From: Polytrichum commune
Taxonomy: Eukaryota > Streptophyta > Polytrichopsida > Polytrichales > Polytrichaceae
Assembly: GCA_950295325.1 (NCBI GenBank)
Contig: OX485806.1
Span: 32,240,001-32,304,000, forward strand
Direction: 5' to 3'
Length of the DNA: 64,000 nucleotides
The notes under the pieces were generated by a model. That model saw only the letters and a program-made list of their open reading frames with translations. It ran no database searches and was not told the origin of the DNA. The position numbers and the translations under genes are program-made. Shown here piece after piece: positions 61,612 to 64,000 of this stretch; the first letter of the stretch is position 1; each line of letters begins with the position of its first letter.

Positions 61612-62340
61612 CCTTTTATGGTATCCACACTAATTGTTGTATTTGGTGTCACTTAGTAATTGGATTCACGCAATGCTATATCTATTATTTTACCGTATAT
61701 CTCATTATTCTTTTCTTTCCAACAAAGGTCAAATTGGTTGTTTGGACATTATATATGGAGCATCAACATCGTCACTTGGTAAAAAAATTATTTTACATCA
61801 ATAGTAACAAGATATAGCATTGTGTAACTCCAAACAGTTTGTGACACTACACTAAATATTGTGTTAAGTGTAGTGTCACTTACAATTCAGAGTTACGCAA
61901 TGCTATGATTTTATTTTATTTAACTATTGATGTTGTTTTGTACCAAGTAAAGATGTTAATGTTCTATAATGTCCAGATGACCTATTTGACCTTTGTTGGT
62001 AAAAGTTTTGATCTACAATATACAATTTAGGTGTTGTGTGTTTCTGAATAGTTATAGTGACCTTGAATACCGTAAACGGTGTACTGAGTTTATTGCCCCC
62101 ACTAAAATGCTAGGGATTATTGCATCACTACATTGATTATCCCAATTAGTGCGTGTTGTTGTTTGGAGTTACACAGTGCTATAACTATTTTAGGAGAATG
62201 TAATATTTTACCAAGGAAAGTCATTTATGTTTTATAATGTTTGAACAAAATCTGGAATTTTTGTTGGTGAAAAATGAACTTTTGAATAAGACATTAGTGC
62301 ACTGCCTAACTCCAAATAGTAACATGCATTAATTGGGGTA
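61612..62340. mobile_element. Tandem array of three foldback MITEs
   Basis: Units at about 61612-61875, 61870-62095 and 62145-62340 each carry 'ttagtgtcact'/'ggagttacacaatgctata' type arms in both orientations, like the single copy at 11428-11649. Neighbouring units share their border ('gtgtagtgtcact'). Confidence 0.7.
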
Positions 62341-62411
62341 ATGAGTGCAGGTGCATGCACACTATATATGAACCCATTGTGTTATTTTAACTTCAGAGGT
62401 CCACGCTGCTA

Positions 62412-62645
62412 AGGATTCATGGTGTTCATGTAAACTCATCCATTGTGGAGGTGAAAATGTAGTGAACTATTTCACAACCTATAAATGAGTAGTTTTAGAT
62501 GAATTGACTCCGAAAATAGCATCAAAGATCTAGTGGACCCCAACATGCATGCATTGACCCTCAACCTTGTAGTGGACTTGTTTTCACTGAGGGTGCCTTT
62601 ATCTACAATGGATGAGTTTACACAAACATCATGAACTCCATGGCA
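62412..62645. mobile_element. Short TIR element of the 'gtaaactcatcc' family
   Basis: Left 'ttcatgtaaactcatccatt' and the inverted right end 'ttgtgtaaactcatccattg'. Related to 25489-25730 and 25801-26469. Confidence 0.7.
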
Positions 62646-63966
62646 TTCCATTCTATTGGATTGGAAGCAATATGCATAGTAATGATTCTAATGAAATATA
62701 AAATTAAATAAATAAATAAAATAGTTGACTACTCTAGTCAACTAAGACAATGAATTGCTTCTAGCAATTCCTAGGAGCAAATTTACAAGCAATCAAAATA
62801 TCCCAAAACAAAATTTGAAGCATTGGATGATAATTATTGTTGGTTGCAAGGCCTATCATTTCATAGTCTTTTGAATTTGCATTTTTATCTTTATTGTAGT
62901 TGGCTAGCTACAGTGATTATCTCAATAAAAGAGGGAGGGCTAGTAGTGAGTGTGGGGAATTAGCGAAGGTGATACCAAATTTCTTTACACTATGAAATCA
63001 GTGCCACCCAAAGTTCTAGGAAACATTGTTCATCCCAACACTATACATTCAAAATATCATTCATGGCAGCATCATTCATTGAAAGTACCAGCACTATTCA
63101 TCCTAGCGATATCCATTGACAAGCAAGTGTTTGCATGTGATTTGATTTATCACTCTACAAGCACCTCATAGCACACTTATTTTCTTGAAATACGTGGTAA
63201 AAGAGCATGTATTCATGAAGATCAATACACTAGATAACACGTTCCCAAACAATAAGGTCCCTAACAACATGCTTGTGAAATTGGCACAAAAGCATTTGTA
63301 AGGGATGTAGAATGGGCATGTGAGATTTTAACAAAGTAATTGATCTCAATTGTGTTGCTTGGGATCGTGTTCGCTATTAATGCATGCCCATGCAATTAAA
63401 TCACTTCACCTCCAGCTTGACTGCAATTTTAGTGCACAATACAATATACATGAAAAAATATGCGTTTTACAATGAGATTGGACTATGTGCTCAAACTATG
63501 GACACCAATCTAGGTTCAATTGTTAACATAAATGAGAAGGCACTATATGTGATCATTTTTAGGAATAAAGAGAATCCTCGTGTTGACCTCCTATGCATAT
63601 GAACCTTGGTTTTTGAAGTTCTTGAAATGACAATCTAAACATTTCACAATTGCTAACTTAACCAGATGAAACAATTCTTGATTCGGTGCAACGGCCATAA
63701 ATGTTTGTGGAGTTGGAAGTGCTTCCCAATAGAACCACATACTTTACTTGTTGTTGTTTTTTCAATCACAAACCCTCAAAAAGGGAAAAAAAATACATAA
63801 AATAATAGCATTGTTGTTCTATGATGTCAAATAATCACTTAAATCGTAAACGTGACCTATGTGACCACATTTGATCATTAAATGAACCTTGATTGTCAAG
63901 AATCATATAATATAGTGTTGAACTTTCATAAAACTTTCTCCTCATATATTCCTAGACACTTATAAC
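62646..63966. other. Intergenic, no gene recognised
   Basis: AT-rich with short frames; 63400-63600 loosely resembles the 'cttcactttgacaatgaa' family. Confidence 0.4.
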
Positions 63967-64000
63967 TACACTAAATATGATGTTTAGTGTGACTTGCTAT
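63967..64000. mobile_element. Start of another 'cactaaatatgat' TIR element, cut by the window end
   Basis: 'actacactaaatatgatgtt' followed by 'tagtgt' matches the outer end of the elements at 4491 and 54261. Confidence 0.5.

Noticed and set aside
1-64000. tRNA, rRNA, CRISPR arrays or full LTR retrotransposons
   Set aside because: No cloverleaf-like tRNA, no rRNA segment, no regularly spaced spacer array and no long paired LTRs or reverse-transcriptase motif were seen by eye on either strand; a covariance and profile search would be needed to exclude small or decayed ones.

Overview
The window is nuclear DNA of a land plant. It holds four intron-rich plant genes, all with GT-AG introns, CG-rich promoter blocks and telobox motifs, in AT-rich intergenic DNA full of small inverted-repeat transposons. 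Roughly one gene per 16 kb and the protein divergence would suit a non-seed plant (moss or lycophyte type), but the species is not determined. Layout: (1) 7.0-10.4 kb, plus strand, a class II histone deacetylase of the HDA15 type with an N-terminal RanBP2 zinc finger (6 coding exons, 559 aa). (2) 26.7-32.2 kb, plus strand, a composite locus: two 5' exons closely resemble the first two exons of the UFM1-activating enzyme UBA5, followed by exons encoding a trihelix (SANT-like) DNA-binding protein with a C-terminal coiled coil. Whether this is one fused gene or two adjacent genes cannot be settled from sequence. (3) 38.2-46.1 kb, plus strand, the complete UBA5 gene (14 exons, 440 aa) with catalytic Cys, zinc-binding Cys pairs and the UFM1/ATG8-binding motif. 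(4) 57.9-59.9 kb, minus strand, a GT92 galactan synthase (GALS type, 2 exons, 526 aa). Everything between is repeats: at least nine families of terminal-inverted-repeat or foldback elements, often in several copies and sometimes nested; two very short retroposons with target-site duplications, a conserved hairpin and a (TATC)n tail; a possibly tRNA-derived repeat in three states of CpG decay; tandem repeats inside introns of the UBA5-like leader gene and of UBA5; and a 2-kb stretch with extreme C-over-G strand skew at 16.4-18.3 kb. The genes do not form a pathway (chromatin deacetylation, UFMylation, transcription, pectic galactan synthesis). The link between loci is historical: the UBA5 N-terminal exons occur twice, 11.5 kb apart on the same strand, once in front of the trihelix exons. 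That partial duplication and possible exon shuffle is the most notable point.
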